Assembly (NCBI GenBank): GCA_900552545.1
Contig: USAL01000094.1
Coordinates: forward strand, 1 to 7,187
From: an uncultured Sutterella sp.
Lineage (GTDB): Bacteria > Pseudomonadota > Gammaproteobacteria > Burkholderiales > Burkholderiaceae_F
Reading direction: 5' to 3'
Length of the DNA stretch: 7,187 nt
Numbering within the stretch: position 1 is the stretch's first letter; each line of letters begins with the position of its first letter. The notes below the pieces were generated by a model. The model did no database searches and was not told the DNA's origin. It saw only the letters and a list, made by a program, of their open reading frames with translations. A program made the translations under genes and the position numbers. Of this stretch, positions 1-4,815 are shown piece by piece.

Positions 1-115
1 CCGACGGGCCGCAGACGACGCCCACTTCGCCCTTTTCGACGTTGACCGAGCAGTCCTTGAGCACTTGAAAGTCGCCGTACCACTTGCTGACGTTCTTGAT
101 TTCAATCATTGGCAT
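1..115 (-). CDS. gltL: Glutamate/aspartate ABC transporter ATP-binding protein GltL (5' part only)
   Basis: This is the first 38 codons of an amino-acid ABC transporter ATPase; the rest lies beyond the left window edge. The visible protein begins MPMIEIKNVSKWYGDFQVL, followed by a lysine-rich strand and then VVCGPS, the entrance to the Walker A loop (normally GPSGSGKST). This is the standard opening of the GltL/GlnQ/HisP family. ATGs at 115 and 109 are both possible starts. An AGGA element about 10 bases upstream fits 115 slightly better. The gene follows gltK after 67 bases on the same strand, so it is the last visible gene of a gltI-J-K-L operon. The protein would dimerise on the cytoplasmic side of GltJ/GltK and power import of acidic amino acids. 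Glutamate/aspartate specificity is inferred from the neighbouring genes. Confidence 0.93.
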   Translation of the reverse strand, partial: MPMIEIKNVSKWYGDFQVLKDCSVNVEKGEVGVVCGPS

Positions 116-182
116 GATTGTGTTTCCTGTCCTTCGTATTGCTTTGAAATGCCTTGTTGGGTGCTGAAGTAAATGCACTCAA

Positions 183-866
183 TCAGCGCGCGGGTGCGGC
201 CATTTTGCTCTGCAGCCGGCGCACGAGCATCGAGCGCGACACCGAGATGGCGAGGTAGCAGACGGCCGCGAAGCTGTACATCAGCACGAGCTGACCGTCG
301 CGCTGGGCGATCTTGCTCACCGCGCCCATGAAGTCGTTGCCGCTGATGACGTACACGAGACTCGTATCCTGGAAAAGAATGATGGTCTGCGTGAGCAGCA
401 CGGGCAGCATGTTGCGCACGGCCTGCGGCAGGACCACGTAGCGCATCGTCTGCGCGTAGGTAAGGCCCAGCGCCATCGAGGCCGACATCTGGCCCTTGCT
501 CACGGACTGAATGCCCGCGCGCATGATTTCCGCAAAGTACGCCGCCTCAAAGAGCACGAACGTGATGATGGCCGTCAGATCGGCGCCGATCATCACCGGA
601 TGATCGAGCTGGAAGATGACCTTGAGCACTTCGGGCATCAAGAGGAAGAACCAGAAGAGCACCAGCACGAGCGGCACGGCGCGCATGAGGTTCGTGTAAA
701 GCCGCGAGAACTCCGAGAGAATGCGCGATGTTGAAAGGCGGCACAAGGCAAGCCCCGTGCCGAGGATGAGGCCCAAGACCGCCGTGATGACGGTAAGTTC
801 GACCGTGTAGGCCGCGCCGCGCAGCAGATAGCCCCAGGAGCCGGTAATGGAGGAAAAGTCGATCAT
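183..866 (-). CDS. gltK: Glutamate/aspartate ABC transporter permease GltK
   Basis: A 227-residue inner-membrane permease of the His/Glu/Gln/Arg type, close in length to E. coli GltK as recalled (about 224). Hydrophobic segments are visible at about residues 14-42, 60-82, 96-115 and 190-212. Near residues 62-68, RAVPLVL is the family's short conserved stretch before the third membrane segment. The cytoplasmic EAA loop, which docks on the ATPase, is seen as EIMRAGIQSVSKGQMSASMA, followed by LGLT and VVLPQA. The start ATG lies 12 bases after the gltJ stop, with AAGGGAG as ribosome site, so translation of the two permeases is probably linked. It would form the membrane channel together with GltJ. 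The reading is secure; the exact substrate among acidic amino acids is inferred. Confidence 0.95.
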   Translation of the reverse strand: MIDFSSITGSWGYLLRGAAYTVELTVITAVLGLILGTGLALCRLSTSRILSEFSRLYTNLMRAVPLVLVLFWFFLLMPEVLKVIFQLDHPVMIGADLTAIITFVLFEAAYFAEIMRAGIQSVSKGQMSASMALGLTYAQTMRYVVLPQAVRNMLPVLLTQTIILFQDTSLVYVISGNDFMGAVSKIAQRDGQLVLMYSFAAVCYLAISVSRSMLVRRLQSKMAAPAR

Positions 867-878
867 CGCTGAGCTCCC

Positions 879-1613
879 TTACTTGGCAAGAATGAGGCCG
901 GGGACGGCGCTGCGGGTTTCAACATAGCGCATGAAGCTGTTGACGACGAGCGCGATCACGATGTAGATCAGGGTCGCCCAGATGTAGGCCGCAAAGAACT
1001 GGAAGGTGTTTTCACCCATTTCATTGGCGCGCATCGTGAGCTCGGGCAGGCCGATCGTAAGCGCCACGGCCGTGTTCTTCACGAGGTTCATCGCTTCGCT
1101 CGTAAGGGGCGGCACGATGAGGCGCATGGCCAGCGGAATGATCACGTAGACGTAGGTCTGCACCTGCGTCATGCCGAGCGCGCGGGAGGCGTTGGGAAGT
1201 CCCTTCGGAATCGAGGAGATGCCCGCACGGACCTGTTCGGCCACACGCGACGAGGTGAAGAACCCCATGCAGATGAAGGCCGTAAGAAACTGCGCGTAGA
1301 CCGGCTCGACCGTGGTCATCCAGTCCTTGTACCAGGGGATGAATTCGGGGACGACGAAGTACCACACGAAGATTTGAACGATGAGCGGGATGTTGCGGAA
1401 TAGTTCGATCCACGCCTCGCAGATGAGGCTCACGATACGGTTTTGCGATGTCCTCAGCGTGCCGACGATGATGCCCAGCACGAGTGCAAGCGCAAACGCG
1501 CTCAGCATGAGGCCGATCGTCCAGCCGGCGCCGCCCAGGATGTACTGCCACCAGGGCATGTCGGCCAGAAGCGCAGGCTCAAGGAGCGCGTCAAGGTTAA
1601 AGTTCAAGGCCAT
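879..1613 (-). CDS. gltJ: Glutamate/aspartate ABC transporter permease GltJ
   Basis: A 244-residue permease, close to E. coli GltJ as recalled (about 246). The N-terminal 20 residues are amphipathic, and several membrane spans follow (about 27-51, 71-92, 107-120, 155-172, 208-228). ELFRNIPLIVQIFVWYFVVP around residue 70-90 is characteristic of GltJ. The EAA loop reads EQVRAGISSIPKGLPNASRA, then LGMTQVQTYVYVIIP. The start at 1613 is supported by AAGAGGAAA about 7 bases upstream. The gene is separated from gltI by 157 bases that contain an intrinsic terminator, so its expression probably depends on read-through from gltI. It pairs with GltK to make the heteromeric channel of the importer. Confidence 0.95.
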   Translation of the reverse strand: MALNFNLDALLEPALLADMPWWQYILGGAGWTIGLMLSAFALALVLGIIVGTLRTSQNRIVSLICEAWIELFRNIPLIVQIFVWYFVVPEFIPWYKDWMTTVEPVYAQFLTAFICMGFFTSSRVAEQVRAGISSIPKGLPNASRALGMTQVQTYVYVIIPLAMRLIVPPLTSEAMNLVKNTAVALTIGLPELTMRANEMGENTFQFFAAYIWATLIYIVIALVVNSFMRYVETRSAVPGLILAK

Positions 1614-1706
1614 TGCGGTTTCCTCTTTTCAGCTCAGGCCGGCGGACGTTCGAGCTTAAGTGTCCGCGAAAAGACGGCGGCCTGGGCTGCGGGAATTTGG
1701 TGAGAG

Positions 1707-1752
1707 AAAAAACCGGAACGGCTCCACGCTAGCTCTTCAGAGCACGTTCCGG
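1707..1752 (-). terminator. Intrinsic terminator inside the glt operon (gltI-gltJ gap)
   Basis: On the minus strand an arm CCGGAACG (1752-1745) and GCTC, with one bulged base, pair with GAGC-CGTTCCGG (1724-1713), closing a 15-base loop. The stem is followed at once by TTTTTT (1712-1707) and then CTCTC. This is a textbook rho-independent terminator read in the direction of the operon. It begins 18 bases after the gltI stop. It should end most gltI transcripts and let a fraction continue into gltJKL. Such partial terminators or stabilising hairpins after the binding-protein gene are common in binding-protein-dependent importers. No T-rich tract follows on the plus strand, so it acts in one direction. 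Confidence 0.82.
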
Positions 1753-1770
1753 CGAAAACCTGTCGACTCT

Positions 1771-2670
1771 TTAGATGCCCTTGTCGGAGGGGTTGGCAAA
1801 GAGTTCCTTGGTGTAGTTGTTCATCTTGAAGTTGAGGTTCACGTTCTTGGGCGGAATCGGGGATTCAAACCAGGTCGTGTAGAGCTTTCCGAGCTCGCCC
1901 GACTTGATCATGCCCGTGACGGTCTTGTCGACCAAGGCTTTGAATTGCGGATCGTCCTTACGGAACATGGCGCCGTAGGGCTCAACCGAGAGAGCCGCAT
2001 CGAGAATCTTGAAGTCCTGCGGGTTCTTGAGGTTGGCGATCTGGCCAGCGAGCAGCACGTCGTCGAGCACGAAGGCGTCGGCGCGCTTATTGGCCACGAG
2101 CTGCATCGATTCAGCGAAGTCCTTGGTCATCAGGTAGCGCACCTTGATGTTGTTTTCCTTCTCAAACTTCTTCATGAGCGCCACCGAGGTGGTGCCCGAG
2201 GTGAGGGCGACGGTCTTGCCGTTGAGATCCTTCATCGAGTTGATGCCGCTCGACTTCCACACGGCGGCCGAGACCTGGATGCCGAAGTAGCTCGTGCTGA
2301 AGGCGGCTTCGCGCTGACGCACGAGCGAGTTCGTCGTCGAGCCGCACTCAATGTCGACCGTGCCGTTCTGGATGAGCGGGATGCGGTTGGCCGAGGGCAC
2401 GGCCTGATACTTGATGTTGAGCTTCGGGAGGTTCAGTTCCTTCTGCGCGGCTTCAGCCACCTTCTGGCAGACGGTGAAGGCGTAGCCCACGGGCTTGCCG
2501 TCGGCGTCAAGATAGGAAAACGGCACGGAGCTTTCGCGGTAGCCCAGCGTGATGGAGCCCGTCTCCTGAATCTTCTTCAAAGTGCCGGTGAGTTCAGCGG
2601 CAGACACCGCAGTGCTCGCGAGGACGGCGGCGGCAACGGCGGCAAGAGCAAAACGGCAGGCAGAGGTCAT
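1771..2670 (-). CDS. gltI: Glutamate/aspartate ABC transporter periplasmic substrate-binding protein GltI
   Basis: A 299-residue family 3 (SBP_bac_3) solute-binding protein, close to E. coli GltI as recalled (about 302). Residues 1-24 form a Sec signal peptide with positive start, Ala/Val core and likely cleavage after VSA. The mature protein shows ITLGYRESSVPFSY (about 40-53), the strand and loop that grips the substrate in this family, then ECGSTTN (about 108-114) and an Arg four residues later, the usual carboxylate-binding region. Two cysteines (68, 109) could form a disulfide. I chose ATG 2670 over an in-frame ATG at 2754 because AAGGAG sits about 7 bases upstream and the signal peptide starts there. 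The protein delivers glutamate/aspartate to GltJK. Its promoter is apparently sigma-54 dependent, and a terminator follows the gene. Confidence 0.95.
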   Translation of the reverse strand: MTSACRFALAAVAAAVLASTAVSAAELTGTLKKIQETGSITLGYRESSVPFSYLDADGKPVGYAFTVCQKVAEAAQKELNLPKLNIKYQAVPSANRIPLIQNGTVDIECGSTTNSLVRQREAAFSTSYFGIQVSAAVWKSSGINSMKDLNGKTVALTSGTTSVALMKKFEKENNIKVRYLMTKDFAESMQLVANKRADAFVLDDVLLAGQIANLKNPQDFKILDAALSVEPYGAMFRKDDPQFKALVDKTVTGMIKSGELGKLYTTWFESPIPPKNVNLNFKMNNYTKELFANPSDKGI

Positions 2671-2785
2671 GACAAGCTCCTTATTGAAAGTTTCTTCTTG
2701 ATCAGAGAAGGGGATGCAAACGAATTCACTTATTCCGAAGGAGATGCTGCGCACCCGCGCGGCAAATCCGTCTGTAGAAATTCAA

Positions 2786-2802
2786 TGCAAGAGCCGTGCC
2801 AG
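2786..2802 (-). promoter_or_regulatory. Sigma-54 (-24/-12) promoter of gltI
   Basis: Read on the minus strand, 2802-2785 is CTGGCACGGCTCTTGCAT. It carries TGGCAC, five bases, then TTGCA, with the invariant GG (2800-2799) and GC (2788-2787) separated by exactly 10 bases. This matches the RpoN consensus TGGCAC-N5-TTGCW in every defined position. Transcription would start near 2776, giving a leader of about 105 bases before the gltI ATG. Sigma-54 promoters need a distant activator, and three NtrC-like sites lie 230-310 bp upstream. Confidence 0.82.
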
Positions 2803-2877
2803 TTTTCGTCCAAAGTGGGCGCGAAGGCCCCCGTCAGGGCAAAGAGGGCCGTCGAAGTCGATTGTTCTAAGGTGGAT

Positions 2878-2908
2878 TGACTAGAACTTATAAGCGATAG
2901 TGACTAGA
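2878..2908. repeat. Direct repeat TGACTAGA, two copies
   Basis: TGACTAGA occurs at 2878-2885 and again at 2901-2908, a start-to-start distance of 23 bp (about two helical turns). The palindrome CTTATAAG (2887-2894) lies between the copies. Tandem sites on one helix face could bind a regulator of gltI, or contribute to bending between enhancer and promoter. The repeat is short, so chance is possible. Confidence 0.35.
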
Positions 2909-2918
2909 TTTGATGGGT

Positions 2919-2958
2919 TTTCTTAAGCTTTGACGGACAGGGGAAAATGCTTAAGAAA
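2919..2958. repeat. Perfect 10-bp inverted repeat between the enhancer and promoter of gltI
   Basis: TTTCTTAAGC (2919-2928) and GCTTAAGAAA (2949-2958) are exact reverse complements around a 20-base centre. No T-tract follows in either direction, so it does not look like a terminator. It lies about 140-180 bp upstream of the predicted gltI start, between the NtrC sites and the sigma-54 promoter. That position suits an operator for a second regulator or a DNA-bending protein. The function is unknown. Confidence 0.5.
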
Positions 2959-2998
2959 CGAAAAGAGGGCACAAAAAGTGGGAGCCAAGATGGTGAAA

Positions 2999-3015
2999 AG
3001 CACCAAAAGAGTGCT
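2999..3015 (-). promoter_or_regulatory. NtrC-type binding site, promoter-proximal
   Basis: The core GCACC-AAAAG-AGTGC differs from the NtrC palindrome GCACC-N5-GGTGC at one base. Against the 17-base consensus TGCACYWWNDTGGTGCA I count 13 matches. The centre at 3007 lies about 231 bp upstream of the predicted gltI start and 33 bp (three turns) from the next site. Confidence 0.6.
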
Positions 3016-3031
3016 TCGTGAACAAAAATAA

Positions 3032-3048
3032 AGCACCGATATGGTGCA
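3032..3048 (-). promoter_or_regulatory. NtrC-type binding site, central and strongest
   Basis: AGCACCGATATGGTGCA contains the perfect palindrome GCACC-N5-GGTGC, and only the outer base and one spacer base depart from the NtrC consensus TGCACYWWNDTGGTGCA. The centre at 3040 is about 264 bp upstream of the predicted gltI start. AAAAATA and TATTTTT flank the site, giving it a superficial terminator look. The match to NtrC and the adjacent similar sites favour the operator reading. Confidence 0.75.
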
Positions 3049-3075
3049 TATTTTTAAGAATCGAGCATGCTGCAC

Positions 3076-3092
3076 CGCAAAATGTTGGTGCA
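3076..3092 (-). promoter_or_regulatory. NtrC-type binding site, promoter-distal
   Basis: CGCAAAATGTTGGTGCA matches the 17-base NtrC consensus at 14 positions, with a full TGGTGCA right half and a weaker left half. The centre at 3084 is 44 bp (four turns) from the central site and about 308 bp upstream of the predicted gltI start. A further TGCACC half-site (3071-3076) abuts it. Confidence 0.62.
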
Positions 3093-3119
3093 TGCCGACG
3101 CGCGGCCGGGCTCTTAAGA

Positions 3120-3165
3120 CAGGCCGCAGAGAAAACGCGAAAGGGTAGGGAAAGCCTGCGGCCTG
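3120..3165. repeat. 10-bp inverted repeat downstream of the PfpI gene
   Basis: CAGGCCGCAG (3120-3129) pairs with CTGCGGCCTG (3156-3165) around a 26-base loop, starting about 53 bases after the PfpI stop codon. A transcript of that gene would fold into a GC-rich hairpin here, which could protect the 3' end or help termination. There is no U-run after it, so it is not a standard intrinsic terminator. Confidence 0.45.
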
Positions 3166-3217
3166 GATGCGGGATGGAGATATAGGAGAGTGTGGCCGTC
3201 CCGGCGCCTCAGGAGCT

Positions 3218-4150
3218 TCAAGCACCTTCAACGGCAAAGGGATCGTCGTCGGCGTCCGGATGCACGACGTATTCCATGCGGCTCGCGACGGCCTGCGCCT
3301 TGTCGCTGCCGTAGACCGTGCGCACGAAGGCTAGCGCCATGTCGATTCCGGCCGAGACGCCCGAGGCGGTAAAGAACTTGCCGTCGTGCACCCAGCGGGC
3401 GCGCGCCTTCCAGTCAATATTGTTTCCGAACGTCGTTGCCCACTGCCAGGAGCGCTTGTTGCTCGTGGCGCTGCGGCCGTCAAGAACGCCTGCGGCCGCC
3501 AAAAGCGCCGAGCCCGTGCACACGGAAAGAACGTACTGCGCCTGGGCGGCAAGCGCTGAGAGTTGGGAGAGCCAGGCGGCATCGGTCGTCAACGGGCGCG
3601 TCCCCATGCCGCCCGGAATGAGGAGAATGCCGTGAGCAGGTATCTCGGCAAAGGGTGAGGTCTCAATGCGGCAGTTCTGCCTGCAGCCGACGCTGCCGCC
3701 CGTAAGCGAGTAATAGTGCAGCTCGCAGTCCTCAAGGTCGCCCAAAACTTCGACGGGACCGAAGACGTCGAGTGGCTCAAAGCCATCAAACAGGACGATG
3801 CTGATCGGCGTGCGGGGGCTCCCGGAAGAGGGGGACGCCGGAGAGGACGCTGAAGAATTGCTGTTGACGGGAAGGTCGGTGTCGGGACTGGCTCTAGAAG
3901 AGAGTCGCGAGATTTGTCGATTGAGCTTGAGGTTTGCAAACCTCTCGAGCTCTTTTCTGATGATTCTCGGCTGCTCTTCTATTTTGGTTTTCTTCGCTGG
4001 ATCCTTGCAGCTTTCCAAGGCCACTTCGAGCATGGATTCAGCACAGATCAGTTCGGCCTTGACGTCCTGCATTTCCTTGAAGAGCGCCTTTCGTTCCTCG
4101 AGCGTCAAGGGGCGGTCTGCAGGGATGTCGGAAAGATCCTTGATTGCCAT
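3218..4150 (-). CDS. DJ-1/PfpI family protein with N-terminal helical extension
   Basis: A 310-residue protein if started at ATG 4150, where GAGGA lies about 10 bases upstream. Residues 113-310 form a class I glutamine-amidotransferase-like (DJ-1/PfpI) domain. It shows IVLFDGFEPLDVFGPVEVLG (Asp 128 in the conserved LDxxGP), LIPGGMG (177-183), the nucleophile elbow SVCTGS with Cys 211, LAAAGVLDGRSAT, and GVSAGIDMA (264-272). This arrangement resembles the isonitrile-hydratase/ThiJ-like branch, but the substrate cannot be told. No AraC-type DNA-binding domain follows. Residues 1-85 are a charged, probably coiled-coil segment I do not recognise, joined by a Ser/Pro-rich linker (86-112). Stand-alone family members normally begin directly at the DJ-1 fold. 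Any longer reading frame upstream runs through the tRNA terminator and tRNA and is not protein. A 10-base C-run lies 47 bases before the start. Confidence 0.8.
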   Translation of the reverse strand: MAIKDLSDIPADRPLTLEERKALFKEMQDVKAELICAESMLEVALESCKDPAKKTKIEEQPRIIRKELERFANLKLNRQISRLSSRASPDTDLPVNSNSSASSPASPSSGSPRTPISIVLFDGFEPLDVFGPVEVLGDLEDCELHYYSLTGGSVGCRQNCRIETSPFAEIPAHGILLIPGGMGTRPLTTDAAWLSQLSALAAQAQYVLSVCTGSALLAAAGVLDGRSATSNKRSWQWATTFGNNIDWKARARWVHDGKFFTASGVSAGIDMALAFVRTVYGSDKAQAVASRMEYVVHPDADDDPFAVEGA

Positions 4151-4196
4151 TTGCTCGTTTTCCTCTGCAAAAAGTTTTGCGACCCGGCGTCCCAGC

Positions 4197-4206
4197 GGGG
4201 GGGGGG
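4197..4206 (-). repeat. Poly-C(10) homopolymer in the leader of the PfpI gene
   Basis: The plus strand has ten consecutive G from 4197 to 4206 (C10 in the PfpI transcript). It lies between the tRNA terminator and the proposed start codon at 4150. It is by far the longest mononucleotide run in the window. Runs of this length slip during replication and are a known basis of phase variation, but also a common place for sequencing errors. Confidence 0.9.
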
Positions 4207-4286
4207 AGGCGCTTGAGAAGGCGCCTGATTTTTTGAGTTTAGCAACCTCTGGTCGCTTGCCGCGGCGTTGCAATTTTTCAGGCAAC

Positions 4287-4318
4287 AAAAAAGCCTCGAA
4301 GCCATAAGCTTTCGAGGC
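4287..4318 (-). terminator. Intrinsic terminator of tRNA-Thr
   Basis: On the minus strand GCCTCGAAAGC (4318-4308) pairs with GCTTCGAGGC (4302-4293), with one bulged base, around a five-base loop, and is followed by TTTTTT (4292-4287). It starts 28 bases after the encoded CCA of the tRNA. It shows that the tRNA is a monocistronic transcript and that the PfpI gene downstream needs its own promoter or read-through. Confidence 0.92.
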
Positions 4319-4345
4319 CATTTGCATACCACGAGAAGTGGTTTG

Positions 4346-4421
4346 TGGTGCCGGTGAGAGGATTCGAACATCCGACCTTCGCATTACGAATGCGCTGCTC
4401 TACCAGCTGAGCTACACCGGC
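4346..4421 (-). tRNA. tRNA-Thr (anticodon CGT)
   Basis: A 76-base cloverleaf with the 3' CCA encoded. The acceptor stem GCCGGTG/CACCGGC is perfect. The D-arm is GCTC-AGCTGGTA-GAGC. The anticodon loop TTCGTAA gives anticodon CGT, reading codon ACG (threonine). The anticodon arm is identical to what I recall of E. coli thrW, including the G27/A43 non-pair. The T-arm has loop TTCGAAT, but its stem GGATG/CCTCT carries a U52-C62 mismatch and a G49-U65 wobble, which is unusual. The gene has its own promoter and terminator and stands between the divergent rpsF operon and the PfpI gene. Confidence 0.97.
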
Positions 4422-4464
4422 AACCAGATTTTTTACTCAGAACTCGCCGTCCTGAGAGTTGCGC

Positions 4465-4492
4465 ATTTTACAGGAGGTTTTGAAAATTGCAA
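4465..4492 (-). promoter_or_regulatory. Sigma-70 promoter of tRNA-Thr
   Basis: On the minus strand TTGCAA (4492-4487), a 16-base spacer and TAAAAT (4470-4465) form a good -35/-10 pair. GC-rich bases follow the -10, as in stringently controlled stable RNA promoters. The predicted start near 4458 leaves a leader of about 37 bases to the mature tRNA 5' end. In that leader CTCAG and CTGAG can pair to form a small hairpin. Confidence 0.72.
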
Positions 4493-4815
4493 GTCCCTTG
4501 AGTGAAAAAGTTCAAAATTTCTTCAATCGCCTTGTCGAAGGCCGTGCAGGCGGCGGCTTGGACGCTGCCTGCAGGTCCGATTTAGGCCCCGTCCAAGCCG
4601 CATCCAGTCTGCGCTGAAGGCGCCCTGCGACCATTCGACGTTCTTCTCTATGTCCTTTCTGCGGCCGGCAGGCGATGCGCAGGTGACGAGCATCTGGTGC
4701 GTACATGGCGCACACGTGACGTGAAAGAAAAGGAAAAGGGAAAAGGAAAGAGAGGGTGCCGGGGAGGGGATGGAGCAACGGCTTCATCCTGTATTTCCTG
4801 GATGCGGGATGAGTG
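4493..4815. other. Gene-free region between the divergent tRNA-Thr and rpsF promoters
   Basis: No gene can be supported here. The open frames that exist lack a ribosome site and resemble nothing I recognise. The region holds a perfect 11-bp inverted repeat (4553-4601) and a 34-base all-purine tract (4723-4756) about 60-95 bp upstream of the rpsF -35 box. It ends with a 15-base sequence that also occurs at 3162-3176. Confidence 0.6.
4553..4601. repeat. Perfect 11-bp inverted repeat
   Basis: GCGGCTTGGAC (4553-4563) and GTCCAAGCCGC (4591-4601) are exact reverse complements around 27 bases. The inner part GGAC...GTCC (4560-4577) can form a competing smaller hairpin. No T-tract follows on either strand. 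It lies outside any recognised transcript, upstream of both the tRNA and rpsF promoters. The function is unknown. Confidence 0.55.

Larger units (their letters stand above)
2671..3217. other. 547-bp gene-free control region between the PfpI gene and gltI
   Basis: No credible coding region is seen here. Reading from gltI outwards, the region holds the gltI leader with AAGGAG, the sigma-54 promoter, a short direct repeat (2878-2908), a 10-bp inverted repeat (2919-2958), three NtrC-type sites (2999-3092) and a 10-bp hairpin (3120-3165) near the 3' end of the PfpI transcript. The stretch from about 2880 to 3060 is clearly AT-richer than the flanking genes, as expected for bendable DNA between an enhancer and a promoter. 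No convincing IHF site and no good sigma-70 promoter was found. Confidence 0.7.

Noticed and set aside
2671..2754. Longer GltI with start at 2754
   Set aside because: The extra 28 residues would place charged sequence before a normal signal peptide, and ATG 2670 has a strong AAGGAG. The longer start has no ribosome site.
2720..2760. AauR-like site (TTCGG-N4-CCGAA), known for acidic amino-acid importers of Pseudomonas
   Set aside because: Only a single TTCCGAA-like stretch is seen, and it lies downstream of the predicted transcription start, so it does not meet the motif.
2887..2894. CTTATAAG as a sigma-70 -10 element for gltI
   Set aside because: No acceptable -35 hexamer lies 16-18 bases upstream on the minus strand, and a much better sigma-54 promoter is present nearby.
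3024..3055. Hairpin GCACC/GGTGC flanked by A- and T-rich arms as a bidirectional terminator of the PfpI gene
   Set aside because: The GC stem is only 5 bp, and the same palindrome is a near-perfect NtrC site next to two similar ones and upstream of a sigma-54 promoter. A minor terminator role cannot be excluded.
4207..4236. Plus-strand terminator-like hairpin AGGCGC/GCGCCT followed by T6
   Set aside because: There is no plus-strand gene upstream for it to terminate, and the stem is only 6 bp. It is probably a by-product of local composition.
3798..4307. Plus-strand open frame of 169 codons opposite the PfpI gene
   Set aside because: It lies antisense to a well-supported gene, lacks recognisable motifs, and runs into the tRNA terminator.
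4151..4384. In-frame upstream extension of the PfpI gene (78 more codons, starting inside the tRNA)
   Set aside because: Its first part is the tRNA-Thr sequence read as protein and the next part is the tRNA terminator hairpin. A transcript from the tRNA promoter would mostly stop there. ATG 4150 with GAGGA upstream is the better start.
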